Below the pieces are notes generated by a model. The model was not told the origin of the DNA. It searched no databases and was given only the letters and a program-made list of their open reading frames with translations. Shown here in pieces: positions 1 through 5,406 of a stretch of DNA of 5,413 nucleotides. This DNA comes from Lachnospiraceae bacterium. GTDB taxonomy: Bacteria > Bacillota > Clostridia > Lachnospirales > Lachnospiraceae. The DNA lies in assembly GCA_014804185.1 (NCBI GenBank), contig JAAVAG010000010.1:1-5413 (forward strand), written 5' to 3'. Each line of letters begins with the position of its first letter. Position 1 is the stretch's first letter. Both the position numbers and the translations under genes were made by a program.

Positions 1-523
1 GCAGTCCCGCAATCAGCGCAATGCTTGTATTTCCGTCATTCATAGGATAAACGGCAGGGACGCCCATTAAAACGATCGGAGTTCCCGCTTCATCTGTTCC
101 GGCGCAGACATTATATCTTCCGCCCTGAACAGAGCGGCGCAGACTTTCCGGCACATCCGCCTTCACCTGGGAACCGTAGAGCATGTGAAAACTGCCGTCA
201 TCCGTATAAAACGCCAGATATTCAAATCCGGCGGAGCGGGCATTGTAGACCAGGCTGACCTGCATGGAGGTTTCGCCCGCATAGCGCCCGGGCGGAACGG
301 AATTTACCAGTGATTCGACCTGAGACAGGCGGAGTTCAATGGTAGTTCCGAAATGTGACGACACCTGTTCGCTGATTCCGGACATGTAAAAAATACCCAG
401 CTGACGGATAGCATCCTCTCCCATCAGATTGATACAGATTGTCTGACAGATAAATATAAATATGCAGAACAGTGAAACCAGAACAAGACTTACATTTAAA
501 AAATGTGTCGTTCTTTTTTCCAT
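1..523 (-). CDS. Membrane-anchored sensor protein, N-terminal part (probable Cache-like sensor; effector domain outside window)
   Basis: Only the first 174 codons are present; the frame runs off the left edge. The ATG at 521-523 is preceded by GGGAGA (532-537) with an 8-base gap. Residues about 9-32 form one hydrophobic membrane segment (LVLVSLFCIFIFI core) after a short basic N-terminus. The rest appears extracytoplasmic: a long helix at about 34-75 containing HFGTTIELRLSQVE, then an alpha/beta region with EYLAFYTDDGSF (101-112) and VLMGVPAVYP (151-160). This layout fits the outer sensor half of a double-Cache-type receptor. From memory, Lachnospiraceae proteins with this N-terminus are mostly hybrid sensor histidine kinases, but a GGDEF/EAL enzyme or a chemoreceptor is equally compatible with what is visible. 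It lies 60 bp after tadA on the same strand, with a likely terminator between, so it probably has its own promoter. Coding status is secure; the output domain is unknown. Confidence 0.8.
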   Translation of the reverse strand, partial: MEKRTTHFLNVSLVLVSLFCIFIFICQTICINLMGEDAIRQLGIFYMSGISEQVSSHFGTTIELRLSQVESLVNSVPPGRYAGETSMQVSLVYNARSAGFEYLAFYTDDGSFHMLYGSQVKADVPESLRRSVQGGRYNVCAGTDEAGTPIVLMGVPAVYPMNDGNTSIALIAGL

Positions 524-548
524 GATAGATGTCTCCCAAAAAATTAAT

Positions 549-577
549 AAAAAAGCTGATGCGCGGGTGCGGCAGCT
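549..577 (-). terminator. Probable intrinsic terminator after tadA
   Basis: Read on the minus strand, AGCTG (577-573) pairs with CAGCT (558-554). An inner CGC/GCG pairing closes a small loop, with a short asymmetric bulge. A run of six T (554-549) follows at once. It starts 7 bases after the tadA stop. The stem is short and imperfect, so some read-through into the sensor gene is possible. Confidence 0.55.
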
Positions 578-583
578 GATCGG

Positions 584-1081
584 TTATCGGGGCCTGGCTT
601 CCGGCAGTTTGCCCGCCTCCAGCCTGTTTCTTATGCGCAGATCCCGGAAAAAGGTTTTGAGCAGACTGCTGCATTCTTCCTCCAGAACGCCCCGGGTGCT
701 CTCAGCCTGATGATTGAACTGCGGCATATCCAGAATATTCAAAATGGAACCGGCACAGCCCGCTTTCGGATTCATGCACCCCATGACCACGCGGGAAATC
801 CGTGCCTGAACAATGGCTCCGGCGCACATCTGGCATGGCTCCAGGGTTACATAGAGCGTACAGTCTTCCAGCCGCCAGTCGCCCGTCTTTTGGCTTGCTT
901 TGCGGATCGCGGTCAGTTCGGCGTGGGACAGAGTATTCTTGTCTGTATTCCGGCGGTTGTAGCCCCGTCCGATGATTTTATCCTCATGGACGATGACGCA
1001 GCCGATGGGAACCTCGCCCAGCTTCAGGGCTTTCCTGGCCTGCAGGATAGCGGCTCTCATATACTTTTCGTCGGTGTTCAC
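584..1081 (-). CDS. tadA: tRNA-specific adenosine deaminase TadA (A34 to I34 of tRNA-Arg)
   Basis: A 165-residue cytidine/deoxycytidylate deaminase-fold enzyme. In the family it converts the wobble adenosine of tRNA-Arg(ACG) to inosine in the cytoplasm, usually as a homodimer. The zinc and catalytic residues are all visible: His53 and Glu55 in LSHAEL, and Cys83 and Cys86 in EPCQMC. The substrate-contact Asn42 lies in GRGYN, and NPKAGCAGS (104-112) follows. Length is typical for the family. I chose the GTG at 1079-1081, not the ATG at 1100-1102. GGAGG (1091-1095) lies 9 bases before the GTG, and translation from there begins NTDEKYMRAAI, as usual for TadA. The upstream ATG has no ribosome binding site and would place the Shine-Dalgarno inside the coding region. 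It is transcribed from a strong promoter at 1160-1188 and ends in TAA before a terminator. The often-seen neighbours ffs and dnaX are absent. Confidence 0.96.
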   Translation of the reverse strand: MNTDEKYMRAAILQARKALKLGEVPIGCVIVHEDKIIGRGYNRRNTDKNTLSHAELTAIRKASQKTGDWRLEDCTLYVTLEPCQMCAGAIVQARISRVVMGCMNPKAGCAGSILNILDMPQFNHQAESTRGVLEEECSSLLKTFFRDLRIRNRLEAGKLPEARPR

Positions 1082-1116
1082 AGTAGCTTTCCTCCGGGTC
1101 ATTTCGAAGCTTTCAG

Positions 1117-1156
1117 TTGCATAACGTGACAGAAACGATTATACTATCGGTATATT
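1117..1156 (+). promoter_or_regulatory. Candidate promoter region for the MATE/GH88 operon
   Basis: Two weak plus-strand options overlap here: TTGCAT (1117-1122) with TATACT (1140-1145) at 17-base spacing, or GTGACA (1126-1131) with TATATT (1151-1156) at 19 bases. Neither is convincing alone. Either would face the tadA promoter head-on, so the two could interfere. The operon promoter must lie somewhere between 1082 and 1240 unless it is further upstream. Confidence 0.28.
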
Positions 1157-1159
1157 TGT

Positions 1160-1188
1160 ATTATAGACGTTTGAAGTTGGGCAGTCAA
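1160..1188 (-). promoter_or_regulatory. Sigma-A type promoter of tadA
   Basis: On the minus strand, TTGACT (1188-1183) is followed, after exactly 17 bases, by a perfect TATAAT (1165-1160). The start point should lie near 1153, giving a leader of about 72 nt to the GTG start of tadA. No attenuator is evident in that leader. Confidence 0.75.
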
Positions 1189-1230
1189 TTGTTTCCCGGC
1201 AAAATGGAACAGGACGGAGGGCAAAACCTC

Positions 1231-1290
1231 ATGCGGGACGGAAACGAGGGCGGATATGAAGAAATATGGGAAAAAACTGATTGGAGATAA
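1231..1290 (+). other. Possible 19-codon leader ORF overlapping the MATE start
   Basis: An ATG at 1231 is preceded by GGAGGG (1216-1221) with a 9-base gap, a better ribosome binding site than that of the MATE gene. The frame runs 19 codons and stops at TAA 1288-1290, 32 bases inside the MATE coding region in another frame. It may be a coupling or attenuating leader ORF. It could equally be chance, since the peptide has no recognisable feature. Confidence 0.22.
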
Positions 1291-2656
1291 AGCCTTTTAT
1301 AAAATGGCGCTGATGGTGGCAGTGCCGATTATGGTGCAGAACGGAATCACAAATTTCGTGAGTCTGCTGGACAATGTCATGGTAGGGCGTGTGGGAACGG
1401 AACAGATGTCAGGCGTTGCCATCGTGAATCAGCTGATGTTTGTTTTTAATATCAGTGTGTTCGGAGCGGTATCCGGAGCGGGGATTTTTGGCGCGCAGTT
1501 CTGGGGATACGGAAAACAGGAGGGCGTGAGGCATACTTTCCGGTTCAAGTGGATCGTCACCATGATTCTGGTGATCGGCGGTGGGCTTTTGTTTGCTTTC
1601 GGGGGCGAGAAGCTGATTCTGCTCTATCTTCACGGGGAGGGAAATGAGGCGCAGCTGGAGGAGACGCTGCAGTATGCCAGGGAATATCTTGCGGTGATGC
1701 TTGCGGGACTGCTTCCCTTTGGCATCAGCCAGGTGTATACCAGCACCATGCGGGAATGCGGTGAGACTATGATACCGATGAAAGCCGGCGTGCTGGCGGT
1801 TTTCGTGAATATGGCGCTGAATTATGTTCTGATCTTCGGAAAATTCGGTATCAGGCCCATGGGCGTCACAGGTGCGGCCATTGCCACGGTGGTTTCGCGG
1901 TATGTAGAGGCAGCGGTGGTGATTGTCTGGCTGCACAGGCATCATGAGCGGCATACCTATATCAAAGGCGTATACAGGAGTCTGTATATTCCGGGAAATC
2001 TGGCCGGCAAGATTCTGGTCAAGGGTGCGCCGCTGATGGTAAACGAGATTCTCTGGTCCACAGGGATGGCGACTCTGATGCAGAGTTATTCTGTCCGGGG
2101 ACTGGACGCGGTGGCGGGACTGAATATTTCCTCCATGATCTCCAATGTGTTTAATGTGGTATACCTTGCCATGGGCAGCGCTGTGGCCATTATCATCGGG
2201 CAGCTGCTGGGGGCGGGCAAAATGGAGGAGGCCAGGGATACGGCAGTGAAACTGATTGCTTTTTCCGTGACAGTGTGCATAGGCATTGGCGCGGTGCTGG
2301 CAGTCGCGGCGCCTTTGTTTCCGATGGCGTATAATACGACGGACATCGTGCGTGCGCTGGCCACACGGCTGATCAGAGTCACGGCGCTCTTTATGCCTAT
2401 GAACGCTTTTATAAACTGCGCCTATTTTACTCTGCGTTCAGGGGGCAGAACGGTGATCACGTTCCTGTTTGACAGTGTATTTATGTGGGTGGCCAGTATA
2501 CCGCTTGCCTATGTGCTGAGCCGCTGTACATCTCTGCCGATTGTGCCGCTCTATTTCGCCTGCCAGGCGGTGGAGGTGCTAAAAACCGTGATTGGTTTTA
2601 TCTTGTTGAAAAAAGGAATATGGGTGCGGAATATTGTAAAGGAGGATGAGATATGA
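1256..2656 (+). CDS. MATE-family multidrug/metabolite efflux transporter
   Basis: A 466-residue integral membrane protein with about 12 hydrophobic segments in two homologous halves, the normal MATE size. Family marks are visible in both lobes: VPIMVQNGI...LLDNVMVGRVG (23-47), NYVLIFG (189-195) followed by MGVTGAAIAT (202-211) in the N-lobe, and GQLLGAGKMEEA (315-326) in the C-lobe. MATE proteins act in the cytoplasmic membrane and export cationic drugs or metabolites in exchange for Na+ or H+; the substrate here cannot be read from sequence. Asp39 lies in the conserved first-helix region. The start is the ATG at 1256 with GAGGG (1246-1250) only 5 bases upstream, and no other in-frame start lies nearby. 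Its stop overlaps the start of the GH88 gene by four bases, so the two are co-transcribed and probably functionally linked. A transporter of sugar-conjugated compounds is possible but unproven. Confidence 0.95.
   Translation: MKKYGKKLIGDKAFYKMALMVAVPIMVQNGITNFVSLLDNVMVGRVGTEQMSGVAIVNQLMFVFNISVFGAVSGAGIFGAQFWGYGKQEGVRHTFRFKWIVTMILVIGGGLLFAFGGEKLILLYLHGEGNEAQLEETLQYAREYLAVMLAGLLPFGISQVYTSTMRECGETMIPMKAGVLAVFVNMALNYVLIFGKFGIRPMGVTGAAIATVVSRYVEAAVVIVWLHRHHERHTYIKGVYRSLYIPGNLAGKILVKGAPLMVNEILWSTGMATLMQSYSVRGLDAVAGLNISSMISNVFNVVYLAMGSAVAIIIGQLLGAGKMEEARDTAVKLIAFSVTVCIGIGAVLAVAAPLFPMAYNTTDIVRALATRLIRVTALFMPMNAFINCAYFTLRSGGRTVITFLFDSVFMWVASIPLAYVLSRCTSLPIVPLYFACQAVEVLKTVIGFILLKKGIWVRNIVKEDEI
2638..2656 (+). 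promoter_or_regulatory. Shine-Dalgarno and ATGA stop/start overlap coupling MATE to GH88
   Basis: AAAGGAGG (2638-2645) lies 7 bases before the ATG at 2653. It sits within the last codons of the transporter, whose TGA (2654-2656) overlaps that ATG. The strong site plus ATGA overlap predicts coupled, roughly equal translation of the two proteins. Confidence 0.85.
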
Positions 2657-3873
2657 GAAGAGATTTAGAGGAATATCCGGAGATTGCAGAGGAGGAGATT
2701 CGGGAGGCGCTGGCGTTTTGCGTCAGGCAGATTGCGGGTATCCTGCCGCAGTTTACCCATCAGTTTCAGAGAGCGTACAGTGAGAACGGGTTTTATGCGC
2801 AGACGGAAAACAGAGACTGGACTACCGGCTTCTGGACAGGGGAGATCTGGCTGGCATATGAGTTTGTCCGGGATAATCCGGCGGTCGTTGAAAAAATGGG
2901 AATCGGCAGTCCGGCGGAGATACAGCAGGCGTTTTGTCATGCGGCGGAGGTGCAGATAGATTCTTTCCTGCACCGCATTCGTGAGAAGATAGACGTGGAT
3001 CACCATGACATGGGATTTTTATATTCTCCCTCCTGTGTGGCGGGGTATAAACTGACCGGTTCTCCAAGCGGGAGGGAGGCGGCAGTCAGGGCGGCGGATC
3101 AGCTTCTCACCAGATATCAGCCTGTGGGAGAATTTATCCAGGCATGGGGAACGATGAACGAACCGGGAAATTATCGGCTGATTATCGATTGTCTGGTAAA
3201 CCTGCCGCTGCTCTACTGGGCCAGTGAAGAGACGGGAGACCAAAAGTACAGGGATATCGCGGAGAAACATATCCACACGGCGGTCGCCAATGTGATCCGG
3301 GAAGATTATTCCACATGGCATACGTTCTTTTTTGATATGAAAACCGGAGCGCCGGACCATGGGGCCACCTGTCAGGGATATCGGGACGGTTCCGCCTGGG
3401 CCAGAGGCCAGGCGTGGGGCGTATACGGGCTGGCCACAGCCTACAGGTATACCAAAAGGGCGGAATATATAGAATTGTTCAGACATGTGACGGCGTATTT
3501 CCTGGATCGGCTGCCGGAGGATCTGGTGCCGTTCTGGGATCTGGAATTTAACTACGGGGACGATCAGCCCCGTGATTCCTCCAGCGCCTCCATTGCGGCC
3601 TGCGGCCTGTTGGAGATGAGCAAGTATCTGGAGAAAGAAGAGGCGGCGCATTACGTCGGTATTGCGAAAAAGCTGATGAAATCCCTATATGACAATTATG
3701 CGGTGAAAGATATGGCGGTGTCCAACGGCCTGGTGCTTCACAGCACATATTCCAATCACTCGCCCTACAACACATGTGACCATCGCGGTGTGGATGAGTG
3801 TAATGCCTGGGGAGATTATTTTTATATGGAGGCGCTTACCAGACTGGAAAAAGACTGGAGACAATACTGGTAA
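2653..3873 (+). CDS. ugl: GH88 unsaturated glucuronyl hydrolase
   Basis: A 406-residue alpha6/alpha6-barrel enzyme that hydrates the unsaturated uronic acid left at the non-reducing end by polysaccharide lyases, releasing it from glycosaminoglycan-type disaccharides. There is no signal peptide, so it acts in the cytoplasm. Visible marks are WTTGFWTGEIWLA (56-68), DHHDMGFLY (116-124), LIIDC (176-180), TWHTFFFD (221-228), CQGYRDGSAWARGQAWG (240-256) and DECNAWGDYFYMEAL (381-395). Asp119 and Asp179 match the catalytic Asp pair (Asp88/Asp149 in the Bacillus GL1 enzyme). His223, Gln241, Arg251 and Trp255 sit at the same +30 offset as the GL1 active-site residues His193, Gln211, Arg221 and Trp225, as I recall them. 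The protein therefore looks catalytically intact. GH88 fits better than GH105. The usual partners (lyase, sulfatase, PTS or ABC importer) are missing; only the MATE transporter is linked. Confidence 0.93.
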   Translation: MRRDLEEYPEIAEEEIREALAFCVRQIAGILPQFTHQFQRAYSENGFYAQTENRDWTTGFWTGEIWLAYEFVRDNPAVVEKMGIGSPAEIQQAFCHAAEVQIDSFLHRIREKIDVDHHDMGFLYSPSCVAGYKLTGSPSGREAAVRAADQLLTRYQPVGEFIQAWGTMNEPGNYRLIIDCLVNLPLLYWASEETGDQKYRDIAEKHIHTAVANVIREDYSTWHTFFFDMKTGAPDHGATCQGYRDGSAWARGQAWGVYGLATAYRYTKRAEYIELFRHVTAYFLDRLPEDLVPFWDLEFNYGDDQPRDSSSASIAACGLLEMSKYLEKEEAAHYVGIAKKLMKSLYDNYAVKDMAVSNGLVLHSTYSNHSPYNTCDHRGVDECNAWGDYFYMEALTRLEKDWRQYW

Positions 3874-3874
3874 C

Positions 3875-3902
3875 TAAAGAAAAACCGCAAAGCTGCCGAT
3901 AT
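3875..3902 (+). promoter_or_regulatory. Sigma-28 (SigD/FliA) type flagellar-class promoter
   Basis: TAAA (3875-3878) and GCCGATAT (3895-3902) match both halves of the motility sigma factor consensus. The spacer is 16 bases, one more than the commonest 15. It begins 2 bases after the GH88 stop codon, and the start site should fall near 3909-3911, about 73 nt before the EF-hand gene. No good sigma-A promoter is seen in this gap. Confidence 0.68.
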
Positions 3903-3914
3903 ACTTCCTATATA

Positions 3915-3934
3915 CCTGCAAATGGACTTGCAGG
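3915..3934 (+). promoter_or_regulatory. Leader hairpin 1, ATGGAC hexaloop (possible CsrA site)
   Basis: CCTGCAA (3915-3921) and TTGCAGG (3928-3934) form a perfect 7-bp stem around the loop ATGGAC. It lies at the very 5' end of the predicted sigma-28 transcript. No T-run follows, so it is not a terminator. An ANGGA sequence in a hexaloop is the usual presentation of a CsrA-binding site. Confidence 0.5.
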
Positions 3935-3938
3935 GAAA

Positions 3939-3952
3939 CCGGCATGGACCGG
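3939..3952 (+). promoter_or_regulatory. Leader hairpin 2, CATGGA hexaloop (possible CsrA site)
   Basis: CCGG (3939-3942) pairs with CCGG (3949-3952) around the loop CATGGA, giving a second looped GGA 22 bases after the first. The core ATGGAC is repeated (3922-3927 and 3944-3949). The 4-bp stem is short but all G-C. Confidence 0.4.
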
Positions 3953-3957
3953 AAAAC

Positions 3958-3977
3958 ATACAGGGAAGTAGGAGGGA
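3958..3977 (+). promoter_or_regulatory. CsrA-consensus-like site abutting the Shine-Dalgarno
   Basis: ATACAGGGAAGT (3958-3969) matches the CsrA selection consensus RUACARGGAUGU at 11 of 12 positions. TAC/GTA can form a small stem with loop AGGGAA. It runs straight into AGGAGGG (3970-3976), which lies 6 bases before the ATG at 3983. A protein bound here would block ribosome entry. Confidence 0.5.
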
Positions 3978-3982
3978 TTGAT

Positions 3983-5125
3983 ATGAGAATCACATCCAGT
4001 ACAGTAGCGATGTCTTCCGCGCGGCAGCAGGCGCACTTTGAGGAGACCAGGAGCACCGAACTGGTCACTACCAGTGAGCAGGCGGCAACGCTGGAGTTCT
4101 CCAAGGAGGGTGAGAACCTTTGGAAACAGATGGAGGACAACATCAAGCAGGTGGAAGAGGAGCGAAAGGAGAGGCAGGAAAAGGCGATGGCGTCGCTGAT
4201 CTCCCGGCAGACCGAGCAGAGCGCAAACACGCAGAAGACGGGAGAAAGAGTAAAGACCCAGGGAGAGATCAAAGTCGAGATCCTGAAAAAAATGCTGGAC
4301 GCCCTGAAGCGTATGAAGAGGGACGGCAGCCTCATGCAGAGCCGGAGTGAGATCGACAGTCTGGGACGGGAACTGAGAGCGGCCTCCAGGCCGGGTGCAC
4401 AGGCAAGGCCCGCCGGAAATACCGGCACAGTGGCAGCGGCACAGACGGGGAGTACGCAGTGGGTGAAGACTACGGTGAAGTCATCCTTTGTGTGCGAAAT
4501 GGAGTACACGGCGTATCAGGCTGCGGGAGTGGCCAGGACTGCGGACGGAAGAGAAATCAACTTTGGCGTGACCGTGGAAATGTCCAGGGCATTCTGTCAG
4601 AAATATGAGAGTCTGGTCCAGGAACCTTATATCTGTACAGATCCGCTGGTTATAAACCTGGATGCGGGAGTTGCTTCCGTGACGGATCAGAAGTTTTTGT
4701 TTGACCTGGATGCGGACGGCAAGGAAGAGATGATCTCTTTTGCGGGTCAGGGCAGCGGATTTCTGGCGCTGGACAAAAACGGAGACGGAAAGATTAACGA
4801 CGGATCGGAACTGTTTGGAACCAAGTCGGGCAACGGTTTTGCGGATCTGGCAAAATATGACCGCGACGGCAACGGATGGATCGACGAGGGTGACGAGGTG
4901 TTTGAAAGCCTGAAGATCTGGACCAAGGATGAGGAGGGCAGAGACCGGCTGATCGGGCTGAAAGAGGCAGGCGTCGGAGCTATTTATCTGGGATATACGG
5001 ACACACAGTTTTCCCTGAACAATATGCAGACAAACCAGACAAATGCGGTGATCCGAAGCACGGGCATCTATTTGAAAGAAAACGGCGGTACGGGAACAGT
5101 GCAGCATGTGGATCTGGTTGTATAA
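3983..5125 (+). CDS. EF-hand / RTX-module calcium-binding-like protein, probable motility-regulon member
   Basis: A 380-residue protein starting at the ATG at 3983 (MRITSSTVAMSS), with AGGAGGG 6 bases upstream. There is no signal peptide or membrane segment. Residues about 40-115 are highly charged and probably helical or coiled-coil (KQMEDNIKQVEEERKERQEK core), followed by an Ala/Gly/Thr-rich linker (about 133-157). The C-terminal module begins at DPLVINLD (220-227) and has acidic loops: DLDADG (241-246), DKNGDGKINDGSELFG (264-279) and DRDGNGWIDEGD (293-304). The last two follow the EF-hand pattern D-x-[DN]-x-[DN]-G, but position 12 is Ser or Asp instead of Glu. The arrangement resembles the DPLVxDLD...DGSELFG unit of large RTX proteins, standing alone here. 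I do not know its function. The sigma-28 promoter and CsrA-like leader suggest a role linked to flagella. It ends in tandem TAA stops before a strong terminator. Confidence 0.85.
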   Translation: MRITSSTVAMSSARQQAHFEETRSTELVTTSEQAATLEFSKEGENLWKQMEDNIKQVEEERKERQEKAMASLISRQTEQSANTQKTGERVKTQGEIKVEILKKMLDALKRMKRDGSLMQSRSEIDSLGRELRAASRPGAQARPAGNTGTVAAAQTGSTQWVKTTVKSSFVCEMEYTAYQAAGVARTADGREINFGVTVEMSRAFCQKYESLVQEPYICTDPLVINLDAGVASVTDQKFLFDLDADGKEEMISFAGQGSGFLALDKNGDGKINDGSELFGTKSGNGFADLAKYDRDGNGWIDEGDEVFESLKIWTKDEEGRDRLIGLKEAGVGAIYLGYTDTQFSLNNMQTNQTNAVIRSTGIYLKENGGTGTVQHVDLVV

Positions 5126-5138
5126 TAAAGGAAACAGG

Positions 5139-5176
5139 AAAACAGCCTCTGAGCGGTAAACTCAGAGGCTGTTTTT
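5139..5176. terminator. Strong bidirectional intrinsic terminator
   Basis: AACAGCCTCTGAG (5141-5153) and CTCAGAGGCTGTT (5161-5173) form a perfect 13-bp stem with a 7-base loop. T5172-5176 follows on the plus strand. A matching A-run at 5137-5142 (one C within it) gives about four T on the minus strand. It serves the EF-hand gene and, less strongly, the convergent small gene, whose stop codon touches its edge. Confidence 0.9.
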
Positions 5177-5406
5177 CAGTAGCTGTATTCCATTGAAAGA
5201 TAGCGGTGATTCTGAAGCCTGCTGTCACGGTCATATGTGGTGACATTGTAACTTCTGGGAGCGTCTTCCGTTTTCCGGGTGGTCTCTTCCAGAACCTGTG
5301 CGAACCGGCTTCCGGAATTTTTAGCTTTCTGATAAGGCTGAACCGCTCTTCGATCGTCACGCCCCGCCCTGCCTGTCAAAGGAACTGCCGCCACTGGGTG
5401 CACCAT
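5176..5406 (-). CDS. Small uncharacterised protein, possibly partial at the N-terminus
   Basis: The frame encodes 76 residues from the ATG at 5404-5406 and ends with TGA (5178-5176) at the shared terminator. The frame stays open to the window edge, and only the seven bases TATTTTT precede the ATG. The Shine-Dalgarno would lie outside, and the true start could be further out. The protein is basic and polar, with no membrane segment or signal peptide. A central helix-like stretch FAQVLEETTRK (35-45) precedes a Tyr-rich tail, YNVTTYDRDSRLQ (53-65) and MEYSY (72-76). The aromatic tail looks like a conserved short motif, but I cannot name a family. Support for coding is the terminator placed exactly after its stop and the lack of any competing gene. 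A structural or export-related partner of the convergent EF-hand protein is conceivable but speculative. Confidence 0.58.
   Translation of the reverse strand: MVHPVAAVPLTGRAGRDDRRAVQPYQKAKNSGSRFAQVLEETTRKTEDAPRSYNVTTYDRDSRLQNHRYLSMEYSY

Noticed and set aside
524..583. Search for an SRP RNA (ffs) gene after tadA, as in many Firmicutes
   Set aside because: Only 60 bases separate tadA from the sensor gene, and they hold a terminator and a ribosome binding site.
710..1129. 139-codon open frame on the plus strand
   Set aside because: It lies opposite tadA, whose zinc motifs and length are intact. No ribosome binding site or domain supports the plus-strand frame.
1144..1151. Minus-strand ACCGATAG as a second sigma-28 element for tadA
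   Set aside because: No TAAA-like element lies 14-17 bases upstream, and a near-perfect sigma-A promoter already accounts for tadA.
3885..3898. CCGCAAAGCTGCCG resembling the core of a cyclic-di-GMP-I riboswitch
   Set aside because: The other conserved parts (upstream GGCAAACC-like strand, tetraloop-receptor helices) are absent. The stretch is the spacer and -10 of the sigma-28 promoter, so it would not be transcribed from it.
3944..3982. Thirteen-residue N-terminal extension of the EF-hand protein from the ATG at 3944
   Set aside because: That ATG lies in the loop of leader hairpin 2 and has no Shine-Dalgarno. The ATG at 3983 has AGGAGGG at ideal distance.
3874..4509. 211-codon open frame on the minus strand
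   Set aside because: Antisense to the EF-hand gene, with a Ser/Cys/Leu-rich composition typical of reversed coding sequence and no recognisable domain.
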